From contig NZ_JABBAL010000023.1 in NCBI RefSeq assembly GCF_018607995.1, forward strand, positions 346,513-410,512: 64,000 nt of DNA, in the 5' to 3' direction. Position numbers and translations under genes: made by a program. Of this stretch, positions 44,641 to 53,716 are shown one piece after another. Within the stretch, counting starts at the first letter, position 1. Every line of letters begins with the position of its first letter. The notes below the pieces were generated by a model. The model ran no database searches and had not been told where the DNA came from. It saw nothing but the letters and a program-made list of their open reading frames with translations. This DNA comes from Planktotalea sp. Its GTDB lineage: Bacteria; Pseudomonadota; Alphaproteobacteria; Rhodobacterales; Rhodobacteraceae.

Positions 44641-46044
44641 ATGATCGAGCAACTCAGCGCCATTGTTGGAAAAAATCACGTTCTTACGGGGGACGATATC
44701 GCGCGCTGGGGGCAGGATTGGATGGGCCAATACAAATCTGATCCCATCGCCGTTGTGCGTCCAGCTACCACCCAAGAAGTGGCCGAGGTGGTCAAGCTTG
44801 GCAACGCGACCAAAACACCAATCGTTCCAGTCAGCGGCAACACGGGCCTAGCAGGCGGCGCATCGGGTCAGGGTCACATCATGATCTCGATGGAGCGCAT
44901 GAACCGCATTCACGACATCCGCAAAGACGCACGGATAGCGATCGTCGATGCAGGCGTCATTCTGGCCGATATTCATAGTGCTGCAGATGCAGAAGATCTG
45001 GTCTTTCCGCTGACCTTTGGCGCGCGTGGAAGCTGTCTGATCGGTGGCTGTATGGCGACGAATGCAGGTGGCTCCAACGTTGTACGCTACGGCAACACGC
45101 GTGATCTTGTGCTTGGCGTCGAGGTGGTGTTGCCCAATGGCGAAATCGCTGATCTGATGTCAGAGCTGCGAAAAGACAATTCGGGCTATAACCTCAAACA
45201 CTTGGTTATTGGGGCGGAAGGCACGCTTGGAATCATCACGAAAGCTGTTTTGAAACTGTCGCCAAAGCCCAAAGCCTACGCAACCGCCATGGTTGCGGTC
45301 CCGGCTATTGGCGAAGGACTGCAACTGCTTAATCAATTGCAAGATGCCACAGGTGGCTGTGTCGAAGCGTTTGAATATATGCCGCGCGCCTATGTTGAAC
45401 GTCACCTAGAAATCACGGAAAGTGCGCGTGAACCGTTTGACACCCCCTATGACGTGAACATAATGGTCGAGGTTGGAACGACCATTGCCGCCAAGTCCAA
45501 CCCCGACGCATCTGGCCAAATCCCCTTGGTTGCAGAACTTGAAGAGATCCTTGCCAACTTGTTTGAGGATGGTGCAATTCTCGATGCAACAGTCGCGCAA
45601 AACGAGGCGCAAAGACGCGCAATGTGGGAAAGACGCGAAGCGGCAGCAGAAGTGGTCCTGGTCCATAGACCCTTGATCAACCACGACATTGCAGTGCCCC
45701 TAGAAAAGGTCTCAGCATTTTGCGAGGCGATGGAGAAACGTTTGCCGACACTCGATGCGGGTGCAAAAGCAATGATCGTGTCCCACTTGGGCGATGGCAA
45801 CGTCCATTATTCCGTGTGGGGCAAAAGTCAGGATCCCGAAGTACACGACGCGATCACTGAAGCAGTGGAGGATGAAACCCTCAAGCTTGGTGGAAGTTTT
45901 TCTGCGGAGCACGGGATTGGCGTGAGTAAATTGCGCTCCATGGCGCGGCGCAAAGATCCTGTGTCGATTGCCGCGATGAAAGCGATCAAAGCAGCACTCG
46001 ATCCGAATAACATCATGAACCCGGGTAAGGTTTTGCCCAAGTAG
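44641..46044 (+). CDS. FAD-linked oxidase, D-2-hydroxyglutarate/D-lactate dehydrogenase-like
   Basis: 467 residues of the VAO/PCMH flavoprotein type with a GlcD-like C-terminal domain. FAD-binding landmarks are VPVSGNTGLAGGASGQGHIM, GACLIGGCMATNAGGS, and GTLGIITKAVLKL. The C-terminal HLGDGNVHYSV and the closing AEHGIGVSKL are the metal and substrate-binding histidines of this class. It converts a D-2-hydroxyacid to the 2-oxoacid; the exact substrate (D-2-hydroxyglutarate, D-lactate, glycolate) cannot be read. GGAGAGC precedes the start. Its end is 6 bases from hemC, convergent. Confidence 0.85.
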   Translation: MIEQLSAIVGKNHVLTGDDIARWGQDWMGQYKSDPIAVVRPATTQEVAEVVKLGNATKTPIVPVSGNTGLAGGASGQGHIMISMERMNRIHDIRKDARIAIVDAGVILADIHSAADAEDLVFPLTFGARGSCLIGGCMATNAGGSNVVRYGNTRDLVLGVEVVLPNGEIADLMSELRKDNSGYNLKHLVIGAEGTLGIITKAVLKLSPKPKAYATAMVAVPAIGEGLQLLNQLQDATGGCVEAFEYMPRAYVERHLEITESAREPFDTPYDVNIMVEVGTTIAAKSNPDASGQIPLVAELEEILANLFEDGAILDATVAQNEAQRRAMWERREAAAEVVLVHRPLINHDIAVPLEKVSAFCEAMEKRLPTLDAGAKAMIVSHLGDGNVHYSVWGKSQDPEVHDAITEAVEDETLKLGGSFSAEHGIGVSKLRSMARRKDPVSIAAMKAIKAALDPNNIMNPGKVLPK

Positions 46045-46050
46045 ATCGGC

Positions 46051-46998
46051 TTAGCTGCGCCACTCAAAAAAGCCTTCGCCCGCTTCAGTCAGCAATTTTG
46101 CAGCCATTGCTTCGCCCATGGCAACGCCATCTTCAATGGTGCCACTGACATCATCACCGATGCTTTCAGATCCATCAGGACGAAGAACTTGACCACGGAA
46201 ACGCATATTGCTGCCGTCGAGTTCTGCAAGACCCGCAATTGGCGTCTCACAAGATCCGTCCAACGCCGCGAGGAACGCGCGCTCTACCGCAAGTCGCTGC
46301 CCCGTTTGGGTGTCGTGGATCGCAGCCAACATATCGGCCGCGTTTGTGTCGTTGATACGACGCTCAATCCCGATTGCGCCTTGCGCAACGGCGGGCAGCA
46401 TTTCGTCGGTTTCAATTGCGCTTTTCACAACATGGGCCATGCCCAAGCGGCGCAGTCCCGCCATTGCAAGGAATGTGCAATCCGCAACCTTGTCTTCTAG
46501 CTTTTTCAAACGGGTCTGCACATTGCCGCGAAATTCCACCACATTCAGATCAGGGCGATAGTTCAACAGTTGCGCGCGACGACGCAAAGACGAGGTTCCG
46601 ACAACCGCACCAGAAGGCAGAGCAGCCAAACGTTCATGACCAGCAGAGACGAAAGCATCGCGCACATCTTCACGCGGCAAATAGGTATCAAGCACCAGTC
46701 CCTCAGGCTGTAAAACAGGCATATCTTTCATCGAGTGCACCGCAATATCAATCGCGCCGCTGAGCATATCATCTTCAATCTCGCGGGTGAAAAGGCCCTT
46801 GCCACCAATCTCTTTCAAAGGACGATCAAGGATCTTGTCCCCCGTCGTTTTGATCACTTTGATCACGAACGCCTCTTCAGGAAGATCGAATGCGATCGAC
46901 AAACGACGACGAGTTTCATAGGCTTGTGCCAATGCCAAAGGAGAACCACGCGTGCCGATTTTCAGCGGTGAAGTCGGAGAAGGAAGAGTAATAGCCAT
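46051..46998 (-). CDS. hemC: Hydroxymethylbilane synthase (porphobilinogen deaminase)
   Basis: Polymerises four porphobilinogen units in heme biosynthesis. 315 residues. Landmarks are KIGTRGSPLALAQAYETRRR, FTREIEDDMLSGAIDIAVHSMKDMP (in part), GTSSLRRRAQLLNYRPDLNV, and the dipyrromethane-carrying cysteine in LDGSCETPIAGLAELDG. All key residues are present. hemF lies 1.8 kb further downstream on the same strand direction, with broken genes between. Confidence 0.95.
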   Translation of the reverse strand: MAITLPSPTSPLKIGTRGSPLALAQAYETRRRLSIAFDLPEEAFVIKVIKTTGDKILDRPLKEIGGKGLFTREIEDDMLSGAIDIAVHSMKDMPVLQPEGLVLDTYLPREDVRDAFVSAGHERLAALPSGAVVGTSSLRRRAQLLNYRPDLNVVEFRGNVQTRLKKLEDKVADCTFLAMAGLRRLGMAHVVKSAIETDEMLPAVAQGAIGIERRINDTNAADMLAAIHDTQTGQRLAVERAFLAALDGSCETPIAGLAELDGSNMRFRGQVLRPDGSESIGDDVSGTIEDGVAMGEAMAAKLLTEAGEGFFEWRS

Positions 46999-47076
46999 GC
47001 GATATCTTTATGGGTGTATAGTGAAGTTGACAACTGTTGAGCGAAGTTTTCGCGCAAACTTTTCAACCTGCTAATT

Positions 47077-47214
47077 TCAGTCGTCCAATAAAATGCGCGC
47101 GGCATTGCCCTGTTCATCGTCATATTCATTGCTGCGCACCGTCCATATGAAGGCGGCAAGGCCAACACCACCAAGGATAAGCGAGACAGGAATGATAATA
47201 ACAAGACCGTTCAT
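47077..47214 (-). CDS. ccoS: cbb3-type cytochrome oxidase assembly protein CcoS
   Basis: A 45-residue single-helix protein too short for automatic calls: the start is ATG at 47214 and the product reads NGLVIIIPVSLILGGVGLAA, then FIWTVRSNEYDDEQGNAARIL and a final DD. The hydrophobic helix followed by an acidic short tail with YDD is typical of CcoS. CcoS is needed for copper and heme insertion into cbb3 oxidase. It overlaps by four bases the end of the adjacent ccoI pseudogene, so it was once part of a ccoGHIS unit. Confidence 0.85.
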   Translation of the reverse strand: MNGLVIIIPVSLILGGVGLAAFIWTVRSNEYDDEQGNAARILLDD

Positions 47215-48600
47215 TGGACCAACCTAATGCGTTGGGAATTCAAAAAAACTGTGATGGAAGAGATCAACATTGCCAAAGCCGCGGCCAGTGGCGTCGCATA
47301 CCCCGCAAGCGCAATCCGAATTAAAATTCCATTATAGATCGTGGCGGTTGCAAAGTTTTGCTGGGACAGGCTGCGCGCAAGGCCTGCGATTCTCATCAGC
47401 AAAGGCAGCTCTTCAAAGCTATCTTTCAAGATCACAATATAGGACGCAGAACGTGACGCATCAAGAGCAGAAGCCGGCGCAATAGAAGCATGCGCCGCCG
47501 CAAGTGTGGCAGTATCATTCAAACCATCCCCAACCATCAAAACGCGTTCTGACTTTTCGCGTAGCTGCTCAAGTTAACGTAGCTTTTCTACTGGGCGCAC
47601 ATTTGCAGTTGAGGGCAAGCCTAGGTAATTGGCAAAGCGCGTCGCAGGCGCAATCGCGTCTCTCGTAACAATCTCAAAAGGCTGCGCGAGGCCTCGCACC
47701 ACAGAACACACTCCTGTTCGCGGGGTTTTGCTCGCTTGGGTCTGGAGAGGCTGCGCATCGCCGAACTGAAGACCCAGGTCATCAATGTCAGTACCGAGCC
47801 AAGCCCCACGGCCAAGGCGCACAGTCATGCCTTTCCACTTGCTGATGACACTACGTCCCACAACTTCAGTAATCTCGCAGATCGGTATCGCACGCACACC
47901 ACTTAATGCGTCAACCAAAGCGTGCGACAGCGGATGGTTAGAAGCCTGCGCTAACGCCTTAGCAACGGCTTTTTCTTTAGGTGTGATACCCTCTGGCAAA
48001 GTCACCGAGGGCTGACTCAACGTGCCTGTCTTGTCAAAGACAACGCAGCTGACGTCGGCCAAACACTCTAACGCGGTTGCGTGTTTCACGAGGTAGCCCA
48101 TGCTGAACAATCGACTGATTGCCGCCGTCGAAACCGCGGGCACCGCAAGACCAAGCGCGCAAGCGCATGTGATGATCAGCACCACAATTGCGACGTTCAA
48201 AGCGTGGCGAATGCCGCCATCTGCCGCGACCCAGCCTACGAAGGCCAGGAGCGCCAATAAATGCACGGTAGGGGCATAGATCTGCGCCTCTTTGTCAGCC
48301 AACGCCGTGTAACTGTTGAGGCTGTTCTCTGCGGTTTCAACCATTCTTGCCATGCGGCGCAGGATGGTATTGTCGCCAACTGCACTAGCGCACATGGGCA
48401 ACGGGGAAGCCACATTGATTTCACCCGCCAGAAAAAGCGCGTCCTCAAGTATCTCTACCGCAGCGGATTCACCAGGTAGAAAGGCGCCTTCAATCAAAGC
48501 CGAAGTGCTGATTAACACGCCATCCACTGGGATACGCGCGCCAGTGGGCACTAGGATCGTGTCACCAATGGCAAGATTGGTTCCAAGCTTAATGCTCTCC
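47211..48600 (-). pseudogene. ccoI-type copper P-type ATPase, truncated and interrupted
   Basis: In one frame from about 48600 to 47211 the sequence matches the C-terminal two thirds of a CcoI/CopA copper ATPase: VPTGARIPVDG and GESAAVEI actuator region, CPC-like CACALGLAVP (the motif here is C-A-C), DKTGTLSQP phosphorylation site (DKTG intact), and MVGDGLNDTATL. A TAA at 47572-47574 splits it, and the N-terminal copper-binding domains and first helices are missing. The last part also carries unusual substitutions. Lost N-terminus, a stop and a changed CPC motif show a dead gene. The left end adjoins ccoS; the right end meets a fliP fragment. Confidence 0.85.
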
Positions 48601-48804
48601 GAGATCGCACATGCATTTCAGGTTAGCTTTTTGTTGTTCTTATTATTCTTAATCATCGAATTAATCGTTGCCGCCATTTTGATGTCGATGGGCATGATGC
48701 TGGTGCCGCCCGCGATCGTATCACTACCCTTCAAACTGGTATTTTTTGTTGTCGCAGATGGCTGGATCCTGATCGCAAGCGAGCTCGTTCAAAGCTATTA
48801 CTAG
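48593..48804 (+). pseudogene. FliP C-terminal fragment
   Basis: About 65 codons ending at 48804 read SEIAHAFQVSFLLFLLFLII, then VAAILMSMGMMLVPPAIVSL and FKLVFFVVADGWILIASELV, which is the C-terminal part of the flagellar export protein FliP (consensus AFQIGFLIFxPFLIIDxVVASxLMSMGMMMLPP ... SLPFKLxxFVxxDGW). The N-terminal two thirds are missing and several normally invariant positions have changed (S for G after AFQV, L for P, E for D). It meets the broken ccoI on the opposite strand at about 48600, so both genes were cut by one rearrangement. Confidence 0.82.
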
Positions 48805-48829
48805 TGCAACGCAAAATTCAGCGGAATGC

Positions 48830-49723
48830 TTAAACCCACTTGGCCAAAGGTGGCAGGCTCATCAACACTGCATTGGCATCATGACCAGTCTCAAGTCCGA
48901 ATTTCGTACCGCGATCGTAAACAAGATTGTACTCTGCATAGAGTCCACGATGCACCAATTGCGCGTCCTTATCAGCCTCACTCCAATCATCAACGCGCCG
49001 TTTCTCGATCAAAGGTTGGTAGGCGGGCAAAAATGCACGGCCAATATCTTGCGTCAGTTTAAAGTCGGCGTCCCAATTACCCGTGCAACGATCATCCATG
49101 AAAATCCCACCTACACCACGCGCTCGACCGCGATGGGGGATGAAGAAATATTCATCAGCCCAAGCTTTCAATGCGGGATAATGCTCAATCCCGTGTGGAT
49201 CGAGAAAAACCTTTTGAGTGTTATGAAAATGCGCCGTATCTTCTTCATACTCAAGACAAGGGTTAAGATCTGATCCACCTCCGAACCACCATGCATGTGG
49301 CGTCCAAAACATGCGCGTGTTCATATGGACAGCAGGGCAGTGCGGGTTCTGCATGTGAGCAACAAGGGAAATCCCGGACGCCCAAAACCTTGGGTCTTCC
49401 GCCATCCCCGCTATCCCTTTTCGTGCGGCCATCGCCGCCTGCGCGCGTGGGGCAAGAGTTCCGAAAACCGTGGATATATTAACGCCCACCTTCTCAAAAA
49501 CCCGACCACCGCGCATCACGCTCATTTCGCCGCCGCCTGCGTCTGTCCCATCATCTGAGTGCCGTGTGGTTTTAGTCACCTCAAACGCGCCCGCTGGTTT
49601 ATCATTCATAAGGCCGACTGAATGGCTGTCTTCCAAGGATTGAAAAGCCGAGACGATGTCGTCGCGCAAAGTCTTAAACCACTGAGCTGCCTGCGCTTTT
49701 TCAGCTTGCATTTCAGATGTCAT
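48830..49723 (-). CDS. hemF: Oxygen-dependent coproporphyrinogen III oxidase
   Basis: Aerobic decarboxylation of coproporphyrinogen III in heme synthesis. 297 residues from ATG 49723 (GAGGAGAGC upstream). Landmarks are GGGEMSVMRGGRVFEKVGVN (in part), NTRMFWTPHAWWFGGGSDLNP, FIPHRGRARGVGGIFMDD, and the C-terminal GTKFGLETGHDANAVLMSLPP region. The upstream in-frame extension adds eight residues. Next to the ccoI remnant and, in the other direction, an SDR gene. Confidence 0.93.
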   Translation of the reverse strand: MTSEMQAEKAQAAQWFKTLRDDIVSAFQSLEDSHSVGLMNDKPAGAFEVTKTTRHSDDGTDAGGGEMSVMRGGRVFEKVGVNISTVFGTLAPRAQAAMAARKGIAGMAEDPRFWASGISLVAHMQNPHCPAVHMNTRMFWTPHAWWFGGGSDLNPCLEYEEDTAHFHNTQKVFLDPHGIEHYPALKAWADEYFFIPHRGRARGVGGIFMDDRCTGNWDADFKLTQDIGRAFLPAYQPLIEKRRVDDWSEADKDAQLVHRGLYAEYNLVYDRGTKFGLETGHDANAVLMSLPPLAKWV

Positions 49724-49758
49724 GTCGTGCTCTCCTCGGTAACTCACTCGTTTTTCTA

Positions 49759-50559
49759 TTAATGTGCCGGAGCGTGCACCGGGTCAAGCAATGTACGACC
49801 ACCATCAAGCGTTAAGATTTGGCCAGTCATAAATCCTGAGCCATCCGAAGCCAAATATTGCACCGCTTCCGCCAATTCATGGGGCGCAGCAATTCGACCA
49901 AGCGGTGTGTTGTCTTCGATTGTCTCGCGATATTCTTGGGAGTCGCGCAGGGTCTCTTTTAAACTGGCGCTCATCACAGATCCGAAAGCGACGGCGTTCA
50001 CCCGAATTCGGGAGTCGGCCAGTCCCACCGCCATCGACCGTGTTAATTGGTCGAGCGCTGCAGTTGAAACCGAATAAGCCAAGAGTTCTGGACGTGCGCG
50101 GCGTGCGGCGATGCAAGAAAGGTTAATGATTGATCCGGCCGATCCCTCTTCGCGACCCTCGAATTGTTTTATCATCCGTCGTGCAACCAATTGGGACAGG
50201 CGAAAACTGGTCATTAAATTTTGCTGTAGCAGCACGTTCATCGAATCATCATCAGCATCAAGTGGATCAGTTTGTAAGATCTGACGTGACCCATTCACCA
50301 GAACATCCACTGAATCAAACGCGTCAATCGTCGCAGATAGCAAGTTTGCGACAGTCAGTTTTTCGCGCAGATCACCAGAAAAATAGCGGATATTGCCGTC
50401 TTCACTTTGATCGCCTAATTCACTAACCAGGCGGCTGTCATCCATATCCGCAAACATGACATTTGCACCTTGGTCAGCAAAATGACGCGCGATTGCAAGA
50501 CCAATCCCGTTGGCAGCACCCGTCACAATTGCGGTTTTTCCATCAATTGAAAAAGACAT
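49759..50559 (-). CDS. SDR family oxidoreductase
   Basis: 266 residues from ATG 50559. SDR landmarks are GKTAIVTGAANGIGLAIARH, a VDVLVNGSRQIL region where the usual NNAG/NGxA is NGS, and Y-S-V-S-T in the active-site position (LAYSVSTAALDQ). The canonical YxxxK reads YSVST, so the lysine is replaced by threonine. The catalytic machinery may therefore be altered; it could be inactive as a reductase or use another residue. The C-terminal GSGFMTGQILTLDGG is normal. Substrate unknown. Confidence 0.8.
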   Translation of the reverse strand: MSFSIDGKTAIVTGAANGIGLAIARHFADQGANVMFADMDDSRLVSELGDQSEDGNIRYFSGDLREKLTVANLLSATIDAFDSVDVLVNGSRQILQTDPLDADDDSMNVLLQQNLMTSFRLSQLVARRMIKQFEGREEGSAGSIINLSCIAARRARPELLAYSVSTAALDQLTRSMAVGLADSRIRVNAVAFGSVMSASLKETLRDSQEYRETIEDNTPLGRIAAPHELAEAVQYLASDGSGFMTGQILTLDGGRTLLDPVHAPAH

Positions 50560-50594
50560 CGTCACTCTCCGCGCAAATGGTTAATTTTTCGGTA

Positions 50595-51590
50595 TTATCC
50601 AAGCTTAGCGCGCCCGCGCGTCGCGCAGACGACTTTGAAACGATTTGTTCGCGCGAGCAAATCATATTTGTCAAAACTTTGCTCTATCGTTGGTTCATAT
50701 GGCAAATGCGCGTTGGCCACCAAAAACAGCTTGCCCCCAGGGCGCAATAAGCGTGCCGCGGCACGGACAAAGCTGATACCAATCTGTGGCTCTGCGATGC
50801 GGGAGGTGTGAAACGGCGGGTTCATGATTATCGCATCCAAAAGCTTGCTTGGACGCCAATTCAAAGCATCCGCCCAATGAAATTCAGCGCGCGGATCTTC
50901 AACGTTTGCGCGCGCGCATTCCAAAGCTGCGGCATTGTCCTCAACTAAATGTAAGGTCTCAATTGACGGATGTTCAGACAGAGCCCGATCAGAAAGATAG
51001 CCCCACCCTGCACCGAGATCGGCGACATCCCCGGACAGGCCCGTCGGGATATGTTTCATCAACATTTCGGAAGCGGTATCGATATCATCTGCGGAAAACA
51101 CACCTGGCGATGTCAAATATCCGCCCTTATTTTTCTCTTCTGTGACAACGGGTTGCAGAAAATCTTGTGCGTTACCACTTTTGAACCAAAGCGTCTTTCC
51201 GTGACCTTTAGAATAACTCTCAACCCCCGACACTAAGCGGGTAATCTGTTTTGCAACGCTTTCTATGCCGTCAGTTTTCTGACCATCCACGATGATCCAA
51301 CCCTCCGGTGCGGCCGCGATCGCAGCACTGATCAATTGCCAGATCTCTGATTTGGAGCGCGGGAGCAAAACCAAGGCATGTGCACATGTTTCATCTATCG
51401 CGCGTGTGACCGAAATATCCGCCGATTTAAGCGCTTTGTTCACAGTAAACATGTCACTGACACAACGCAGATCGCCCTTGTTGAGCCCACTCAAGCGCTC
51501 AAGTGAAATAGGCCCAAACACTGCAATCGTACCGTCAATCGCCGGCAAAAGCTCAGCGCGACGCGCAAGATCCAGACGCGCATGCTTCAT
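50595..51590 (-). CDS. Class I SAM-dependent methyltransferase, RsmC/RlmG-like
   Basis: 331 residues with two related halves, as in RsmC (16S rRNA m2G1207 methyltransferase). The C-terminal catalytic half has the SAM-binding VADLGAGWGYLSDRAL and the N6/N2 methyltransferase motif NPPFHTSRIAEP. The N-terminal half is a degenerate copy (LLPRSKSEIWQLISAAIAAA). rRNA or other RNA is the likely substrate, inferred. It lies 7 bases upstream... of nothing coupled: clpS begins separately and precedes it on the same strand with a 7-base gap. Confidence 0.82.
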   Translation of the reverse strand: MKHARLDLARRAELLPAIDGTIAVFGPISLERLSGLNKGDLRCVSDMFTVNKALKSADISVTRAIDETCAHALVLLPRSKSEIWQLISAAIAAAPEGWIIVDGQKTDGIESVAKQITRLVSGVESYSKGHGKTLWFKSGNAQDFLQPVVTEEKNKGGYLTSPGVFSADDIDTASEMLMKHIPTGLSGDVADLGAGWGYLSDRALSEHPSIETLHLVEDNAAALECARANVEDPRAEFHWADALNWRPSKLLDAIIMNPPFHTSRIAEPQIGISFVRAAARLLRPGGKLFLVANAHLPYEPTIEQSFDKYDLLARTNRFKVVCATRGRAKLG

Positions 51591-51597
51591 AACAATG

Positions 51598-51936
51598 CTA
51601 TTCTTTTTCCATCGTGCATTGCAAAGGATGTTGGTGACGCCGTGCGAAATCCATCACTTGGCCAACCTTGGTCTCCGCAATTTCATGGCTGAACACACCT
51701 ACAACCGCGACACCCTTTTTATGGACAGTCAGCATAATCTCAAAAGATTGCGCGTGATTGAGGCCAAAGAAGCGTTCTAGAATGAGGACGACAAACTCCA
51801 TCGGAGTGTAATCATCGTTCAATAACAGTATCTTGTATAGCGGAGGTTTACGCGTCTTCGGACGCATCTCTACGATGACACTTTCATCAGTGTCATCGTT
51901 AAAATTGCCAGAAGCTTTAATGGGCTGAAACGTCAT
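51598..51936 (-). CDS. clpS: ATP-dependent Clp protease adaptor ClpS
   Basis: 112 residues from ATG 51936. Delivers N-degron substrates to ClpAP. Landmarks are the flexible acidic N-terminus, [20 protein letters not shown] (substrate pocket), and [20 protein letters not shown] followed by [17 protein letters not shown] longer reading to 52038 would add 34 unrelated residues. Upstream of it lies a 346-base gene-free promoter stretch shared with the carboxypeptidase gene. Confidence 0.93.
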   Translation of the reverse strand: MTFQPIKASGNFNDDTDESVIVEMRPKTRKPPLYKILLLNDDYTPMEFVVLILERFFGLNHAQSFEIMLTVHKKGVAVVGVFSHEIAETKVGQVMDFARRHQHPLQCTMEKE

Positions 51937-52282
51937 CGGTGCGGCTGTTCTCGGATTCTCGGATATTCCATCTCTATATAACCCCAATACCCGAATAGAA
52001 AAGAGCGGAGCACATAAGCAAAGAGCTGAATCGTTCAAATTCTTCTAAGCGAAAAGCGAAGAGCGAGGGAAAAAGCAGCGCAAGAACACTTTCTTGACAC
52101 AATCGCTTGTCTTGGGGTTGCTTGGCGTTCAACCGCTATATGTTGCTATTTCAAGAAGAAGAAAATCGATAAATTCCATTGTTTTGAATACTTTATTAAT
52201 CGAAACTTATGTGTTATGCAGGAATCTAAAAAACAGGCCAGCCAAAAAATCGGCGGCGTTGAGGCAGAAAAAGGCAGAAATC
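51937..52282. other. AT-rich divergent promoter region
   Basis: Gene-free spacer between clpS (minus) and the D,D-carboxypeptidase (plus). A TATATAG at 51973-51979 on the minus side could be part of the clpS promoter. The plus side is AT-rich (52140-52210) with no confident -35/-10 pair. A long open frame begins at 52094 in frame with the carboxypeptidase, but its codons show no family resemblance and it lacks a ribosome binding site. Confidence 0.4.
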
Positions 52283-53707
52283 GTGAAGGTACGGCACACA
52301 TCGCCGGCCCGTTTAGGGCTATTGGTCATCTCACTTCTTTGGTTGGTGGTTGCGCTTCCGCTAAGCGTATCTGCGGCCCCTTATGCGGCTTATGTTATGG
52401 ACGCGCGCTCTGGCGAGGTTCTGCATGCGCGCAACGCTGATACGCGCTTGCATCCAGCATCGCTAACCAAGATGATGACGCTCTATGTCGCCTTCCAAGC
52501 CATTGAAAATGGAGAGATTACTCTCGACACTACAGTGAAAATTTCTGCCAATGCTGCGGCGGAGCAACCCTCTAAACTTGGACTGCGTTCCGGCCAAAAG
52601 ATCAAATTTCGCTACCTCATTCGCGCAGCGGCAGTGAAATCTGCAAACGATGCAGCGACGGCCATTGGCGAAATCCTTGAGGGTTCTGAAGCAGCCTTCG
52701 CGCGGCGTATGACCCGCACTGCAAAATCTCTTGGCATGTCCAAGACCACCTTCAAAAATGCTCATGGTCTGACAGAAAAGGGCCACCTCTCAACAGCGCG
52801 CGACATGTCCAAGCTGGGGCGCCATCTGCTTTATGACTACCCTGACTACTACAATTTATTTTCGCGCAAATCGACAGATGCGGGCGTGAAAACTGTTCCT
52901 AACACCAACCGGCGCTTGCTAAGCAATTACAAGGGCGCAGACGGAATTAAGACTGGGTACACGCGCGCCGCTGGTTTCAATCTTGTAGCCTCCGCAGAGC
53001 GCGGTCAGGAACGGATTATCGCGACTGTTTTCGGCGGCAGATCCACCGCGACACGCAATGCGCGGGTGGCTGAATTGCTCGACATGGGTTTCAAGCGTGC
53101 GCCCTCTCGCGTGGCGTTGCGAAAGCCCGCGAAACCCGCCTATGGCGGTTCGCGCGCGACTGCGAAAACCATCCGCGTTGTGCGCGCTGTTAAGAAAAGC
53201 CTGCGACCCAAAGCACGGTCCTTGCGTCCAGAAACTGCGTCGGTCCTTGTGTCTTTGAAGGATGATGTGCGTCAGGCCTTGGGGGAAGCCCAAGTCAACA
53301 GCGCCTCAAACGGGCAAGTCACGCGCGCCTCGACAGCGGCTGTTTTAAGTTCGCCAAAGCCCACAGCACGACCAAAAGCATTGCTTCTCGCTTCTCTCAC
53401 GCAACCCAAACCAGAGCCGAGTGTGAAACCCAAGCAGCAAGTCGTCACGCGCGTTTCGACGTCAGGTGGGCAGCATTGGGGCATCAACATCGGCCTCTAT
53501 CCCAACCGTTACAAAGCAGAGCGCGTTTTGCTGAAAACCGCCCTCGCCGAGATGAACGCACTTGACGGTGCTCGTCGCTCTGTGACGGAACGCAAAACTG
53601 GCTATGATGCTAATTTCATTGGCCTTTCTCGTGAACGTGCTGATCTGGCCTGTCGCAGACTTGCCGCACGCAATGTGCAGTGCTCTATGATCGGGCCCAG
53701 CTCTTAG
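52283..53707 (+). CDS. D-alanyl-D-alanine carboxypeptidase with SPOR-like C-terminus
   Basis: 474 residues from GTG 52283 (AAAGG upstream). A signal peptide (LGLLVISLLWLVVALPLSVSA) is followed by the DD-peptidase S11 catalytic domain: SxxK in HPASLTKMMTLYVA, SxN in VKSANDAATAIGE, and KTG in GIKTGYTRAAG. The middle is a basic low-complexity linker (RPKARSLRPE, KPTARPKA). The last 75 residues (WGINIGLYPNRYKAERVLLKTAL through RRLAARNVQC) resemble a SPOR domain that binds denuded septal glycan. It trims peptidoglycan pentapeptides, likely at the division site. An in-frame TTG start at 52259 is possible. Confidence 0.87.
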   Translation: MKVRHTSPARLGLLVISLLWLVVALPLSVSAAPYAAYVMDARSGEVLHARNADTRLHPASLTKMMTLYVAFQAIENGEITLDTTVKISANAAAEQPSKLGLRSGQKIKFRYLIRAAAVKSANDAATAIGEILEGSEAAFARRMTRTAKSLGMSKTTFKNAHGLTEKGHLSTARDMSKLGRHLLYDYPDYYNLFSRKSTDAGVKTVPNTNRRLLSNYKGADGIKTGYTRAAGFNLVASAERGQERIIATVFGGRSTATRNARVAELLDMGFKRAPSRVALRKPAKPAYGGSRATAKTIRVVRAVKKSLRPKARSLRPETASVLVSLKDDVRQALGEAQVNSASNGQVTRASTAAVLSSPKPTARPKALLLASLTQPKPEPSVKPKQQVVTRVSTSGGQHWGINIGLYPNRYKAERVLLKTALAEMNALDGARRSVTERKTGYDANFIGLSRERADLACRRLAARNVQCSMIGPSS

Positions 53708-53716
53708 AGCTGCAAT

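Noticed and set aside
52094..52282. 63-codon extension of the carboxypeptidase before its signal peptide
   Set aside because: It would place a basic non-hydrophobic tail ahead of a clean signal peptide, and it lacks a ribosome binding site.
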